A stretch of 9,471 nt of DNA from Thermoleophilia bacterium (GCA_016463385.1 JAEMRL010000069.1:1-9471); one strand, 5' to 3'. Positions 1 through 8,424 are shown, counted from the stretch's first letter. Notes: a model not told the origin generated them from the letters alone. Numbers and translations are program-made.

Positions 1-90
1 CCCTTCTCATCGGCGCCTGCGGGACCGCGGAGGGAGAGGACTAGAGAAACCTCGCTCAAGTGTTGAGCCGCGGCCGACGACCCACTGTGT
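1..90. other. Window edge and upstream region of the L,D-transpeptidase gene
   Basis: No complete gene fits here. On the plus strand one frame reads LLIGACGTAEGED and stops at TAG 42-44; it could be the tail of a gene that begins before the window, but 13 codons cannot decide this. A short perfect inverted repeat, GCTCAA (54-59), three bases, TTGAGC (63-68), lies 22 bases before the next start codon and has no T-run after it, so it looks more like a small binding site than a terminator. I see no convincing -35/-10 pair and no Shine-Dalgarno sequence before the ATG at 91. Confidence 0.3.
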
Positions 91-822
91 ATGTGGAGTT
101 TTTCGAGTTTCGCCGCGCTCCTCGCCGGAGCCGCGGGCGCGGCGCTCGCGCTGACGTCCCCGGCACTCGGAGCGGAGCTCGACGAGCGTGCGCGGCCGGC
201 CGTGACGGCCCGCGTGGTGGTGCCGGGCCCCGCCCTCGGGGCGCCGCGCACGGGCGCGAAGCCGGTGATGCGCCTGGCGGGCTCCACGACCTGGTCGGGC
301 GCCGCGCAGCGCCTGATGGTCACCGGACGGCACCGCGACGCGCGCGGACGCGACTGGGTGCGCGTGCAGCTCCCCGTCCGGCCCAACGAGTCGAACGGCT
401 GGGTGCCGGCCGAGCGCGTCCGGCTCAGCACCACGCGGATCCGCTTCGAGGTGCACCTGGGCTCCCGGAGGCTCGAGATCTGGCGCGGCACCCGGCGCCT
501 GGCCTCCTGGCCCGCCGGCATCGGCCGGCCCGGCACGCCGACGCCCGTGGGCCGGTTCGCCATCCAGGACCCCGTTCCGACGCTGCCGGAGTGGCGCGGC
601 GTCTACGGCGCCCACACCCTGACGCTGACCGCCCACTCACCGACCCTGCGCACCTTCATGGGCGGCGACGCGCTGGTGGCGATCCACGGCGCCGGCAGCG
701 GGCGCTCGTGGCGCGTCGGCACGCCCTCCAGCTACGGCTGCGTGATCCTCTCCGAGCCCGCCCTGGCCGTCGCGGCCCGCCACGCCCGGGCCGGCACACC
801 GGTGATCATCGACCGATCGTAG
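91..822 (+). CDS. Secreted SH3-like/YkuD-type L,D-transpeptidase
   Basis: The 243-residue product is exported. Residues 1-28 form a hydrophobic Ala/Leu-rich signal peptide with a likely cleavage after ALGA. Residues ~50-112 resemble a bacterial SH3 module ending in GWVPAERVRL. Residues ~115-240 are a YkuD catalytic domain, with the typical strand RRLEIWRGTRRLASW, then GIGRPGTPTPVGRFAI and the active site. The family forms 3-3 peptidoglycan cross-links or attaches proteins to the wall through a cysteine acyl-enzyme. Seen here: catalytic Cys217 in SSYGCVI and His199 in IHGAG, 18 residues before it. The motif deviates from the usual S-H-G-C-[VI]-[RN]: the histidine before Gly-Cys is Tyr215 and the residue after CV is Ile219. 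The ATG at 91 is the first usual start after an in-frame TGA at 64-66 and fits the signal peptide, but it has no visible ribosome site. The YkuD call is firm; the exact wall reaction is not. Confidence 0.88.
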   Translation: MWSFSSFAALLAGAAGAALALTSPALGAELDERARPAVTARVVVPGPALGAPRTGAKPVMRLAGSTTWSGAAQRLMVTGRHRDARGRDWVRVQLPVRPNESNGWVPAERVRLSTTRIRFEVHLGSRRLEIWRGTRRLASWPAGIGRPGTPTPVGRFAIQDPVPTLPEWRGVYGAHTLTLTAHSPTLRTFMGGDALVAIHGAGSGRSWRVGTPSSYGCVILSEPALAVAARHARAGTPVIIDRS

Positions 823-855
823 TCCGGATCGCGAGCCGGACCGTATCCTGGTCTG
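821..855 (+). promoter_or_regulatory. Candidate leaderless promoter for the small membrane protein
   Basis: The gap between the transpeptidase stop and the next ATG holds TATCCT at 844-849, which fits the TAnnnT form of actinobacterial -10 elements. It lies six bases before the ATG at 856, so transcription would start at or beside the start codon and give a leaderless mRNA. This agrees with the absence of a Shine-Dalgarno sequence. No good -35 is visible, so transcription from the gene upstream is an equal alternative. Confidence 0.3.
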
Positions 856-1176
856 ATGCTCCCGTTCTCCCAGCGCGCGTGGGCCCTTCTGCTGGCCGTC
901 GTCTGCGCCTGGTGGGTGATGCTGGCCTTCGGCCGCACGGCGCGCATGGCCGAGATCATCGGCGTCGATGAGGCCGAGATCCGCGCCCTCGGCGCGCGCG
1001 ACCTGGTGAACGCGGTCGCGCTCGTGCTGCCGGGCGACGCGCGGCCGGCCATCGCGGCCCGTGCCGTGTTCGACCTGTCCGACGCCGCGCGCCACGGCCG
1101 CGGCAACCCGCGGGTCCTGGCGATGACGGCCGGGTTCGCCGCCTTCGGGGCCCTCGGGCTGCTCGGCAGACGGTGA
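856..1176 (+). CDS. Small membrane protein of unknown function
   Basis: I do not recognise this 106-residue protein. Residues ~7-25 (RAWALLLAVVCAWWVMLAF) form one hydrophobic helix and residues ~87-103 (RVLAMTAGFAAFGALGLLG) a second. Between them is a polar segment of about 60 residues containing acidic DEAEIRA and an alanine-rich stretch, so the protein is probably a two-helix membrane protein with a soluble central loop. No catalytic motif, cysteine pair or metal site is visible. It starts 33 bases after the transpeptidase stop, and its TGA (1174-1176) overlaps the GTG of the hydrolase in a GTGA junction, so it is probably translationally coupled to the hydrolase. GC-rich third positions and the coupling support a real gene. 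Confidence 0.65.
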   Translation: MLPFSQRAWALLLAVVCAWWVMLAFGRTARMAEIIGVDEAEIRALGARDLVNAVALVLPGDARPAIAARAVFDLSDAARHGRGNPRVLAMTAGFAAFGALGLLGRR

Positions 1177-1813
1177 GCACGGCGCTCTCGAGCGGCGCCG
1201 CGATGCGCCGCACCGGCCCGCGCGACGGGATCCCGGTGGTGTGCGTCAACGGCGGCACCGGGCGGCTCGCCCCCGGCGACTGGAGCGGGTCGCTGGAGTG
1301 GCTGGTGCAGGCGCTCGCGCCCGAGTTCCCGGCGCTCGCGTTCCACGAGGTGCGCTACCGGGTGAAGTCGTGGAAGGTCCTCGAGCAGTGCATCGAGGAC
1401 GCCACCGCGGCGCTCGACGCGGCGCAGGACCCGCAGGGGCGCCGCACCCTGATGATCGGCTTCTCCATGGGCGGGGCCGTCTCGATCGGCTGCGCCGGCC
1501 ACCCGAGCGTCAGCGCCGTCGTCGGCCTCGCGCCGTGGATCCCGCCGCGCATGGACGTCCGCACCCTCGAGGGCAAGCGCATGTCGGTGATCCACGGGTC
1601 GCTCGACGGCGGCCTGCCGGGCGTCCCGGGCGTCAGCCCGCGCAGCTCGCGCGCCGGCCTCGACCGGATCGCCGCCGCCGGCATCGAGACCCGCTATTCG
1701 CTGATCCGCGGTGCCGTGCATCCGATCGCGGTGCGCTGGCGCGGCGGACGGCCGCTCCCCCTGCCCCGGGCGCGCACATGGGCGCGCCTCGTGGGCGAGG
1801 AGCTGACGCGGTT

Positions 1814-1835
<22 letters not shown>
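1173..1835 (+). CDS. Alpha/beta-hydrolase fold protein
   Basis: The 220-residue product has a compact alpha/beta-hydrolase core with no signal peptide or membrane helix, so it is probably cytoplasmic. The nucleophile elbow GFSMGG places the catalytic Ser at 98. A complete triad can be proposed with Asp145 in VIHGSLDG and His183 in GAVHPIAV. The usual HG oxyanion motif near the N-terminus is replaced by VNGGTG (residues ~25-30). The length matches small esterases or dienelactone-hydrolase-like enzymes, but the substrate cannot be told. The GTG start at 1173 overlaps the previous stop by four bases, and a later in-frame ATG at 1203 is a possible alternative. The 3' end runs 22 bases into the convergent desaturase gene. 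A link to the lipid genes beyond is possible but not shown, because this gene sits on the other side of the desaturase. Confidence 0.78.
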
Positions 1836-2764
<929 letters not shown>

Positions 2765-2820
2765 GTGGACCCGTCCCTCATTCGACGACAGGGTAGTCGG
2801 GAGGCCGGAGTCCGGGTCCC

Positions 2821-2857
2821 CTCATCCGTCTACGTAGGGGGACCGTATACGGATGAG
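2821..2857. promoter_or_regulatory. Operator-like inverted repeat in the divergent lipid-gene promoter region
   Basis: CTCATCCGTCTAC (2821-2833) and GTATACGGATGAG (2845-2857) form arms of 13 bases that match at 12 positions, separated by 11 bases. The right arm lies within a perfect 10-bp palindrome, CCGTATACGG (2843-2852), and the left arm contains the related CCGTCTACG, so the site also reads as two tandem half-sites 17 bases apart. It sits between the desaturase and the flavoprotein operon and is best read as a regulator site controlling both. The regulator is not in this window. TetR-type or LitR/CarH-type (MerR family) control would suit these genes, but the sequence does not decide between them. 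Confidence 0.55.
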
Positions 2858-2877
2858 ATGACGTCGGGACGTGCCAT

Positions 2878-2893
2878 CCGCCCCCGGGGGCGG
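2878..2893. repeat. Perfect 16-bp GC palindrome beside the flavoprotein start
   Basis: CCGCCCCCGGGGGCGG is a perfect palindrome ending two bases before the GTG start at 2896. In mRNA it could fold into a six-pair stem with a CCGG loop. The same G-rich half (GGGGGCGG) is the only candidate ribosome-binding sequence for the gene, so the hairpin would hide it. It may instead be a DNA-level site or a by-product of very high GC. Confidence 0.45.
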
Positions 2894-2895
2894 CA

Positions 2896-4137
2896 GTGAG
2901 GGTCGCGGTGATCGGATCCGGCATCGCGGGACTGGGCGCCGCGTACGCGCTCTCGCGCGTCCACGACGTCGAGGTGTTCGAGCGCGACACCCGGCCGGGG
3001 GGGCACGCCAACACCGTCACCGTCCCGCGCCCGGGCGGCGGCGAGCTGCACCTCGACACGGGCTTCCTGGTGCACAACGAGCACAACTACCCCCTGCTCA
3101 GCCGCCTGTTCCGCGAGCTCGGCGTGGCCGTGCAGGACTCGGACATGTCCTTCGCGGTCAGCGCCCCCTCGGAGGGCGTCGAGTACTCGGCCGTGCGCCT
3201 CTGGTCGCAGCCGCGGGCGCTGATGAACCCCGCCGTGCTCGGCCTCTTCCGCGAGGTGATCCGCTTCCTGCGTACGGGACAGACGGCTCTCGAGGAGCGG
3301 CACGCCACGAGCACGCTCGGCGACTACGTGACCCAGGAGGGGTACTCACGGCGCTTCCGCGACCTCTACCTGGTGCCCTTCGCGTCCGCCCTGTGGTCGA
3401 CGGCGCCGGCCGAGACGCTCGCCTTCCCCGTGTCCTACGCCGTGCGCTTCTTCCAGAACCACGGGCTGCTCGGCTTCCGCCGGCACCAGTGGCGCACCGT
3501 CACCGGGGGCAGCCGCAGTTACGTGAACGCCATCACGGCGCCGCTCGGCGCCCGCCTGCGGCTGGGCACCGAGGTCCGCGCGGTCACCCGCGACGCCGAC
3601 GGCGTCGGCGTGCGCACGGCCGACGACGCGGTCCACCGCTTCGACGCGGTGGTGGTGGCCTCCCACGCCCCGCAGGCCCTCGCCATGCTCGCCGACGCCG
3701 ACGCGCGCGAGCGCGAGGTGCTCGGCGCCTTCCGCACCACGCTCAACAGCACCGTGCTCCACACCGACGTCAGCCTGCTGCCGCGCCGGCCCGCCGCGCG
3801 CGGCTCGTGGAACTACCTGATCGACGACCCGGCGGCGCCGTCGCCCCTGCCGACGGTCACCTACTACCTCAACAAGCTCCAGGCGATCGACGGCCCCGAG
3901 CACTACTGCGTCACCCTGAACCGCGACGACCGCATCGACCCGGACCGGGTGATCCGGCGGATCGAGTACGCCCACCCGCTCTACACCTTCGCGTCGCTGG
4001 CGGCGCAGGAGCGCCTGCCGACGCTGAACGGCCGCCGCCGCACCTGGTTCTGCGGGGCCTACCACGGGGTCGGCTTCCACGAGGACGGGCTCGCCTCCGG
4101 GCTGCGCGCGGCCGCGGCCCTCGGAGCGCCCTGGTGA
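2896..4137 (+). CDS. FAD-dependent amine-oxidase-like oxidoreductase (COG2907 type)
   Basis: The 413-residue flavoprotein starts directly with the Rossmann FAD motif GSGIAG (residues 7-12), followed by the ribose-binding Glu29 in VEVFERD and the family motif GGHANT (35-40). The C-terminus (387-413) carries the second FAD-contact segment GAYHGVGFHEDGL. There is no signal peptide. Proteins of this group are usually annotated as NAD/FAD-binding or amine oxidase-like and sit beside DUF1365 and CFA-synthase-like genes. Their reaction is not well established; a desaturation or oxidation of a membrane acyl chain is a reasonable inference. The GTG at 2896 begins exactly at the conserved N-terminus. 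The stop overlaps the GTG of the following gene (GTGA, 4134-4137), showing translational coupling. A phytoene-desaturase-like role is less likely because no carotenoid genes are nearby. Confidence 0.87.
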   Translation: MRVAVIGSGIAGLGAAYALSRVHDVEVFERDTRPGGHANTVTVPRPGGGELHLDTGFLVHNEHNYPLLSRLFRELGVAVQDSDMSFAVSAPSEGVEYSAVRLWSQPRALMNPAVLGLFREVIRFLRTGQTALEERHATSTLGDYVTQEGYSRRFRDLYLVPFASALWSTAPAETLAFPVSYAVRFFQNHGLLGFRRHQWRTVTGGSRSYVNAITAPLGARLRLGTEVRAVTRDADGVGVRTADDAVHRFDAVVVASHAPQALAMLADADAREREVLGAFRTTLNSTVLHTDVSLLPRRPAARGSWNYLIDDPAAPSPLPTVTYYLNKLQAIDGPEHYCVTLNRDDRIDPDRVIRRIEYAHPLYTFASLAAQERLPTLNGRRRTWFCGAYHGVGFHEDGLASGLRAAAALGAPW

Positions 4138-6239
4138 GGTCGTCGCTCTACGAGGGCACCCTGATGCACGCGCGCACGGTGCCGACGCGCAACATCTTCC
4201 GCTACCCGGTCTGCTTCTACGGCCTCGACCTCGACGAGCTGCCCGAGCTCGACCGCCGCATCGCGCTCTTCGGCTACAACCGCCGCAACGTCGTGACGTT
4301 CCGCGACGGCGACCACCTGGGCGACCCCGCGCGACCCGTGAAGGAGAACGTGCTCGCGTTCCTCGCCGGGCGCGGCATCGACCTCGGCCCCGGGGCGCGC
4401 GTGACGCTGCTGACCAACCTGCGCCTGCTCGGCTACGTCTTCAACCCGGTCTCCTACTTCTACTGCTACCGCGCCGACGGCGAGCTCGCCGCGATCGTGG
4501 CCGAGGTGTCCAACACCTTCGGTGAGCGCCACCCGTACCTGCTCACCGCCGACAACCAGGTGAAGGACGGGGCGCGGCGCGTCTACGAGCACCCCAAGCG
4601 CATGCACGTGTCCCCCTTCTTCGGCATGGACCAGACCTACCGTTTCTCCTTCACGGAACCGGGGGAGAAGGTCCACGCGGGGGTGGGGATCATCGAGGGC
4701 GACCAGCGGCCGTTCTGGGCCGAGCTGTCGGGCGTGCGCCGGCCGCTCACCAACGCGGCGCTGGCGCGGGCCCTCACGCGCTACCCCCTGATGTCGCAGC
4801 AGGTGACCGGACTCATCCACTGGCAGGCGGTGAAGCTCGCAATGAAGAAGGTGCCCTTCCATCGGAAGCCGCGGTTCTCCACGGGACAGGGCTCGCGCCC
4901 GGCCCCCGAGCCCTCCGGGGGCGTCGCGACGCTCGAGCCGCCCGCGCGCGACGACGGCGTCGCCGCCGCCGGGCGCACCTCGCTGCGCCCGCTGCCGCCC
5001 GCCCGGCGCTCGCCCTTCACGCCGCTCGCGCGCCGCGCCGCCCTCTGGGGGCTCGGCAACCCGGTGCGGGGGCGCATCCGGCTGGAGCTCCCCGACGGCA
5101 CGGTGCGCCACGGCGGCGACCCGTCCACCGGTCCCGACATCACCGTCACGGTCAACTCCAAGAACCTCTGGCGTCGCCTGGCCACGCGGGGGCGGCTCGC
5201 GATCGGCGAGTCCTACGTGGCGGGCGACTGGCGCACCGACGACCTGGTCGGGCTCCTGGAGACGCTCGCGCTCTCGGGCGAGTGGGCCCGGCACCGGCCG
5301 CCGTGGTCGGCGTGGATGGAGCTCCAGCGCCGCCGTCCCCATCTGCCGCCGCGCTCCGACCTGCCCGGCGCCAAGCGCGACATCCAGTACCACTACGACC
5401 TCGGCAACGACCTCTACGCGCTGTTCCTCGACCCGTCGTGGACCTACTCGTGCGCGTTCTTCGAGCACCCGGGCATGTCGCTGCAGGAGGCGCAGGAGGC
5501 CAAGTACCGGCGCATCTGCGACAAGCTCGGCCTCGGCCCCGACTCGCACGTGCTGGAGATCGGCTGCGGCTGGGGCGGCTTCGCGTTGCACGCGGCCCGC
5601 GAGTGGGGTGCCCGTGTGACCGGCCTGACTCTCTCGGAGGAGCAGGCGGCGCTCGCACGCGAGCGCATCTCCGAGGCGGGCCTCTCCGACCGCATCGAGA
5701 TCCGGCTGCAGGACTACCGGCTGACGGAGGGCCGCTTCACCCACGTCGCCTCGATCGAGATGCTGGAGGCGATCGGCCACCGCGAGCTTCCGGTCTTCTT
5801 CCGGGCGGTCGACCGCCTGCTCGCGCCGGGCGGGGTCGCCTGCATCCAGACCATCGCCGTGCCCGACCAGACCTACGAGCGCTACCGCCGCGGGCACGAC
5901 TGGATCCGCGAGTACGTCTTCCCGGGCGCGCTGATCCCCTCGATGGAGGCCGTCACCAAGGCGATGACGCGCTCCTCGGGGCTGATCGTGCACGGCGTCG
6001 AGAACATCGGCTACCACTACGCCGAGACGCTGCGGCAGTGGCGCGAGCGCTTCCTCGCCAACCGCGCCGAGGTGCTGGCGCTCGGCTACGACGAGCGCTT
6101 CATCCGCACGTGGGACTTCTACCTCGCCTTCTGCGAGGCCGCCTTCCGCACGCGCGCCCTGCACGACTACCAGCTGGTGCTGACGCGGCCCTTCAACGAC
6201 CGCCTGCCGCGCGAGCCGAGCGCCCGCATGACCTTCTGA
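4134..6239 (+). CDS. DUF1365 domain fused to CFA-synthase-type SAM methyltransferase
   Basis: The single 701-residue frame joins two proteins. Residues 1-~245 are DUF1365 (COG3496), seen in SSLYEGTLMHAR near the start and LRLLGYVFNPVSYFYC (96-111). Residues ~247-291 form a Pro/Ala/Gly/Arg-rich linker. Residues ~292-701 are a full CFA-synthase-type domain (COG2230) with SAM motif VLEIGCGWGG (473-482). CFA synthases transfer a methylene from SAM to a phospholipid acyl double bond. Compared with E. coli Cfa as I recall it, the bicarbonate-site positions appear as Cys440 (YSCAFF), Glu545 (MLEAIG) and Tyr629 (GYHYAETL), but the expected His (LHTIG) is Gln572 (IQTIA). That change suggests a methyltransferase making methylated unsaturated chains rather than a classical cyclopropane synthase; this is inference. 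Start: GTG at 4134, overlapping the flavoprotein stop. The frame is open further upstream, but that part overlaps the flavoprotein gene. The SDR gene follows after 19 bases. Confidence 0.9.
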   Translation: MRSSLYEGTLMHARTVPTRNIFRYPVCFYGLDLDELPELDRRIALFGYNRRNVVTFRDGDHLGDPARPVKENVLAFLAGRGIDLGPGARVTLLTNLRLLGYVFNPVSYFYCYRADGELAAIVAEVSNTFGERHPYLLTADNQVKDGARRVYEHPKRMHVSPFFGMDQTYRFSFTEPGEKVHAGVGIIEGDQRPFWAELSGVRRPLTNAALARALTRYPLMSQQVTGLIHWQAVKLAMKKVPFHRKPRFSTGQGSRPAPEPSGGVATLEPPARDDGVAAAGRTSLRPLPPARRSPFTPLARRAALWGLGNPVRGRIRLELPDGTVRHGGDPSTGPDITVTVNSKNLWRRLATRGRLAIGESYVAGDWRTDDLVGLLETLALSGEWARHRPPWSAWMELQRRRPHLPPRSDLPGAKRDIQYHYDLGNDLYALFLDPSWTYSCAFFEHPGMSLQEAQEAKYRRICDKLGLGPDSHVLEIGCGWGGFALHAAREWGARVTGLTLSEEQAALARERISEAGLSDRIEIRLQDYRLTEGRFTHVASIEMLEAIGHRELPVFFRAVDRLLAPGGVACIQTIAVPDQTYERYRRGHDWIREYVFPGALIPSMEAVTKAMTRSSGLIVHGVENIGYHYAETLRQWRERFLANRAEVLALGYDERFIRTWDFYLAFCEAAFRTRALHDYQLVLTRPFNDRLPREPSARMTF

Positions 6240-6258
6240 CGACCTGGGAGACGACCGG

Positions 6259-7047
6259 ATGTCGCTGAACGGAAAGCTCGTGTGGATCACCGGGGCCTCG
6301 TCGGGGATCGGCGCCGAGGTGGCGCTCGAGCTCGCCCGGCGCGGCGCGCGGGTGGTGGTCACCGCCCGGCGGGCCGAGGCCCTCGAGGAGCTGGCGGGGC
6401 GGGCCGAGGGCATCAGCGTCGCCGCCGGCGACATCACCGACCACGACGGCATCGCGCGGGTGGTGGAGGGCATCACGGCCTCCCACGGGCCGATCGATGT
6501 CGCGCTGCTGAACGCCGGCACCTACACGCCGATCCTCCCCGAGCAGTTCTCGGCCGACCTGTTCCGCCCCCATGTCGAGGTCAACATCATGGGGACGGTC
6601 AACTGCATCGAGGCCGTGCTGCCCGGCATGCGCGCGCGCCGCTCCGGGCGGATCGCGGTGGTGGCCAGCGTCACCGGCTTCGCCGCGCTGCCCATGGCGA
6701 GCGCGTACGGCGCCAGCAAGGCGTTCCTGATCAGCATGTGCGACAGCCTGCGGGCCGACCTCGCCGGGGAGCGCTCGGGCGTCGGGGTGACGGTGGTCGC
6801 ACCGGGCTTCGTGAAGACCGACCTCACCGAGCAGAACGACTTCGAGATGCCCTTCGTGATCGAGGCGCCCGAGGCCGCGCGGATCATCGTCGACGGCCTG
6901 GAGGCCGGCGACCCCGAGATCGCCTTCCCGCGCCGGATGTCGCTCGCGATGAAGACGATCGGGCGCTGGCTGCCCGGCCCCCTGCGGCGCCGCTACGTGG
7001 CGAACATCGCCCGCAAGCGCCACCGGGACCGGGCCAGGGCCGCCTAG
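6259..7047 (+). CDS. Short-chain dehydrogenase/reductase (SDR, classical type)
   Basis: The 262-residue NAD(P)(H)-dependent oxidoreductase has all classical SDR motifs: TGASSGIG cofactor loop (11-18), NAG (85-87), catalytic Ser137, Tyr150 and Lys154 in YGASK, and PGFVKT after the sixth strand. Arg residues after the second strand (TARRAEALEE) suggest NADP(H) rather than NAD(H). The C-terminal ~60 residues are basic and end in RKRHRDRARAA; MSLAMKTIGRWLPGPL may be a membrane-surface helix, which would suit a lipid substrate. The ATG at 6259 is preceded by GGGAG with eight bases spacing and lies 19 bases after the methyltransferase stop, so it is the third gene of the operon. I infer a keto/hydroxy conversion on the modified acyl chain. 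The stop shares a CTAG with the stop of the convergent flavoprotein gene. Confidence 0.88.
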   Translation: MSLNGKLVWITGASSGIGAEVALELARRGARVVVTARRAEALEELAGRAEGISVAAGDITDHDGIARVVEGITASHGPIDVALLNAGTYTPILPEQFSADLFRPHVEVNIMGTVNCIEAVLPGMRARRSGRIAVVASVTGFAALPMASAYGASKAFLISMCDSLRADLAGERSGVGVTVVAPGFVKTDLTEQNDFEMPFVIEAPEAARIIVDGLEAGDPEIAFPRRMSLAMKTIGRWLPGPLRRRYVANIARKRHRDRARAA

Positions 7048-8414
7048 CCGGAGAAGGCCGAGCGCACGGCGCCCTGCACCGTCTCGCCGAGCGTGGGGTG
7101 CACGTGGTAGGCGCCGAGCAGGGCGTCGGGGTCGCCGGCGCGCATCGCCACGACGACCGGGTGGATCAGGTCGGCCGCGTGGTAGCCGAGGATCTGCGCG
7201 CCGAGGATGCTCCCGGCCGTGCGGTCGACCACCGCCGTGACGAGCCCGCGCTCCTGCCCCCAGGCCCGCGCCTTGCCGCCCGAGAACTCCGACGTGCCGA
7301 CCCCGACGTCGTGGCCGGCCTCCCGCGCCGCCTGCTCGGTCATGCCGACCATCGTGAACTCCGGATCGGTGAACACCGCCCAGGGCCCGACGTCGGGGTT
7401 CGCGTCGTGCGGGTCGGCGCCGAGGGCGTTGGAGGCCGCGTCGCGCCCGAGCTGGCGGGCCGTGTGGGTGAAGGGGCCGTAGGGCGGGCCGAGCACGTCG
7501 CCGGCCGCGAAGTGGCCGGGCTGGGAGGTCTCGAGCCGCGCATCCACCGGCACCCCCTTCCCGTTCGTCTCGATGCCCGCGCCGGCGGGGTGGAGAGCCT
7601 CCAGGTCGGGGCCGCGGCCGGCCCCGAGCAGGATCGCGTCGCCGTCGAGCTCCCGCGTCGCCCCGTCGCGGGTGACCGTGATGCGCGGGCCGCCGTCCGG
7701 GCGGCTCTCCACGCGCTCGATGCGCGCGTCGAGCACCAGCTCGATCCCCTCGGCGGCGAGCAGCTCCGCCAGCGCCTCGCCCATCGCCGGATCGGCCTGC
7801 ATCAGCAGGCGCGGCGCCTGGTCGATCAGCGTCACCGCCGCGCCGAGGCGCGAGAGGGCCTGGCCGAGCTCCAGCCCGATCGGCCCGGCGCCGATCACCA
7901 GCAGACGGCCGGGCAGCTCCCGCAGCGTGAGGGCGTCGGTGCTGGTGAGGTGGGGCGTCTCCGCGAGCCCCGGGATCGGAGGGGTCACCGGCGCGGCGCC
8001 CGTGGCCACCAGCACGCGCGGAGCGGCGATGCGCTCCCCGCCGACCGACAGGACGCCCGGTTCCTCGAAGCGGGCCTCGCCCATCACCAGGCGCAGGCCC
8101 GGCAGCGACTCGAGATAGGCCCTCGCGCCCGCGCCGCCCTTGTCGATGATCCCCTGCACGCGGTCGGCCACCGCGCCCATGTCGACGCTCACCGGCCCCG
8201 CCGAGACCCCGTACGCGGCCGCGGTCCGGGCCTCGTGGGCCACCTCGGCGCTCCGGATCAGCGCCTTCGACGGGATGCACCCGCGCAGCGGGCAGGTGCC
8301 GCCCACGCGGTCCCGCTCGATCACCACCACGCTCGCCTCGGCCTCCACCGCCCGCGCGGCGGCGTTGATGCCGGCCATGCCGGCGCCGATCACGATCAGG
8401 TCCGCACCGGACAC
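7044..8414 (-). CDS. Dihydrolipoamide-dehydrogenase-like FAD/NAD disulfide oxidoreductase
   Basis: The 456-residue protein is a class I pyridine nucleotide-disulfide oxidoreductase. The N-terminal FAD motif is GAGMAG (10-15). The redox disulfide is Cys41/Cys46 in GGTCPLRGCIPSK. The NAD(P) motif is GAGPIG (175-180), with acidic Asp198 at the end of the next strand, which favours NAD(H). A second FAD contact is FAAGDV (302-307), and the C-terminal catalytic dyad is His439/Glu444 in HPTLGE. Everything needed to pass electrons between NADH and a disulfide or similar substrate is present. The CPLRGC sequence differs from the CLNVGC of true Lpd, and no 2-oxoacid dehydrogenase genes are near, so I would not call it lpd; a mycothiol-, mercuric- or quinone-reductase-like role is also possible. 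Start: GTG at 8412-8414, ten bases after the DUF427 stop, with GGGGCG upstream. The two genes form an operon. Confidence 0.88.
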   Translation of the reverse strand: MSGADLIVIGAGMAGINAAARAVEAEASVVVIERDRVGGTCPLRGCIPSKALIRSAEVAHEARTAAAYGVSAGPVSVDMGAVADRVQGIIDKGGAGARAYLESLPGLRLVMGEARFEEPGVLSVGGERIAAPRVLVATGAAPVTPPIPGLAETPHLTSTDALTLRELPGRLLVIGAGPIGLELGQALSRLGAAVTLIDQAPRLLMQADPAMGEALAELLAAEGIELVLDARIERVESRPDGGPRITVTRDGATRELDGDAILLGAGRGPDLEALHPAGAGIETNGKGVPVDARLETSQPGHFAAGDVLGPPYGPFTHTARQLGRDAASNALGADPHDANPDVGPWAVFTDPEFTMVGMTEQAAREAGHDVGVGTSEFSGGKARAWGQERGLVTAVVDRTAGSILGAQILGYHAADLIHPVVVAMRAGDPDALLGAYHVHPTLGETVQGAVRSAFSG

Positions 8415-8424
8415 GGCCGCGCCC

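Noticed and set aside
3..44. Possible tail of an upstream plus-strand gene ending LLIGACGTAEGED and TAG.
   Set aside because: Only 13 codons are visible, and a minus-strand ATG at 8-10 is an equally possible start of a divergent gene, so it cannot be decided from the window.
2871..4133. The methyltransferase reading frame stays open upstream for 421 codons from a GTG at 2871.
   Set aside because: It lies out of frame over the flavoprotein gene, its translation is Arg/Pro/Ala-rich with no domain, and DUF1365 begins naturally at the GTG 4134 coupled to the previous stop.
4059..6521. Long open frame on the minus strand (820 codons) opposite the methyltransferase and SDR.
   Set aside because: Low-complexity Arg/Ala/Val/Glu-rich composition and antisense position to well-conserved domains; a normal effect of very high GC.
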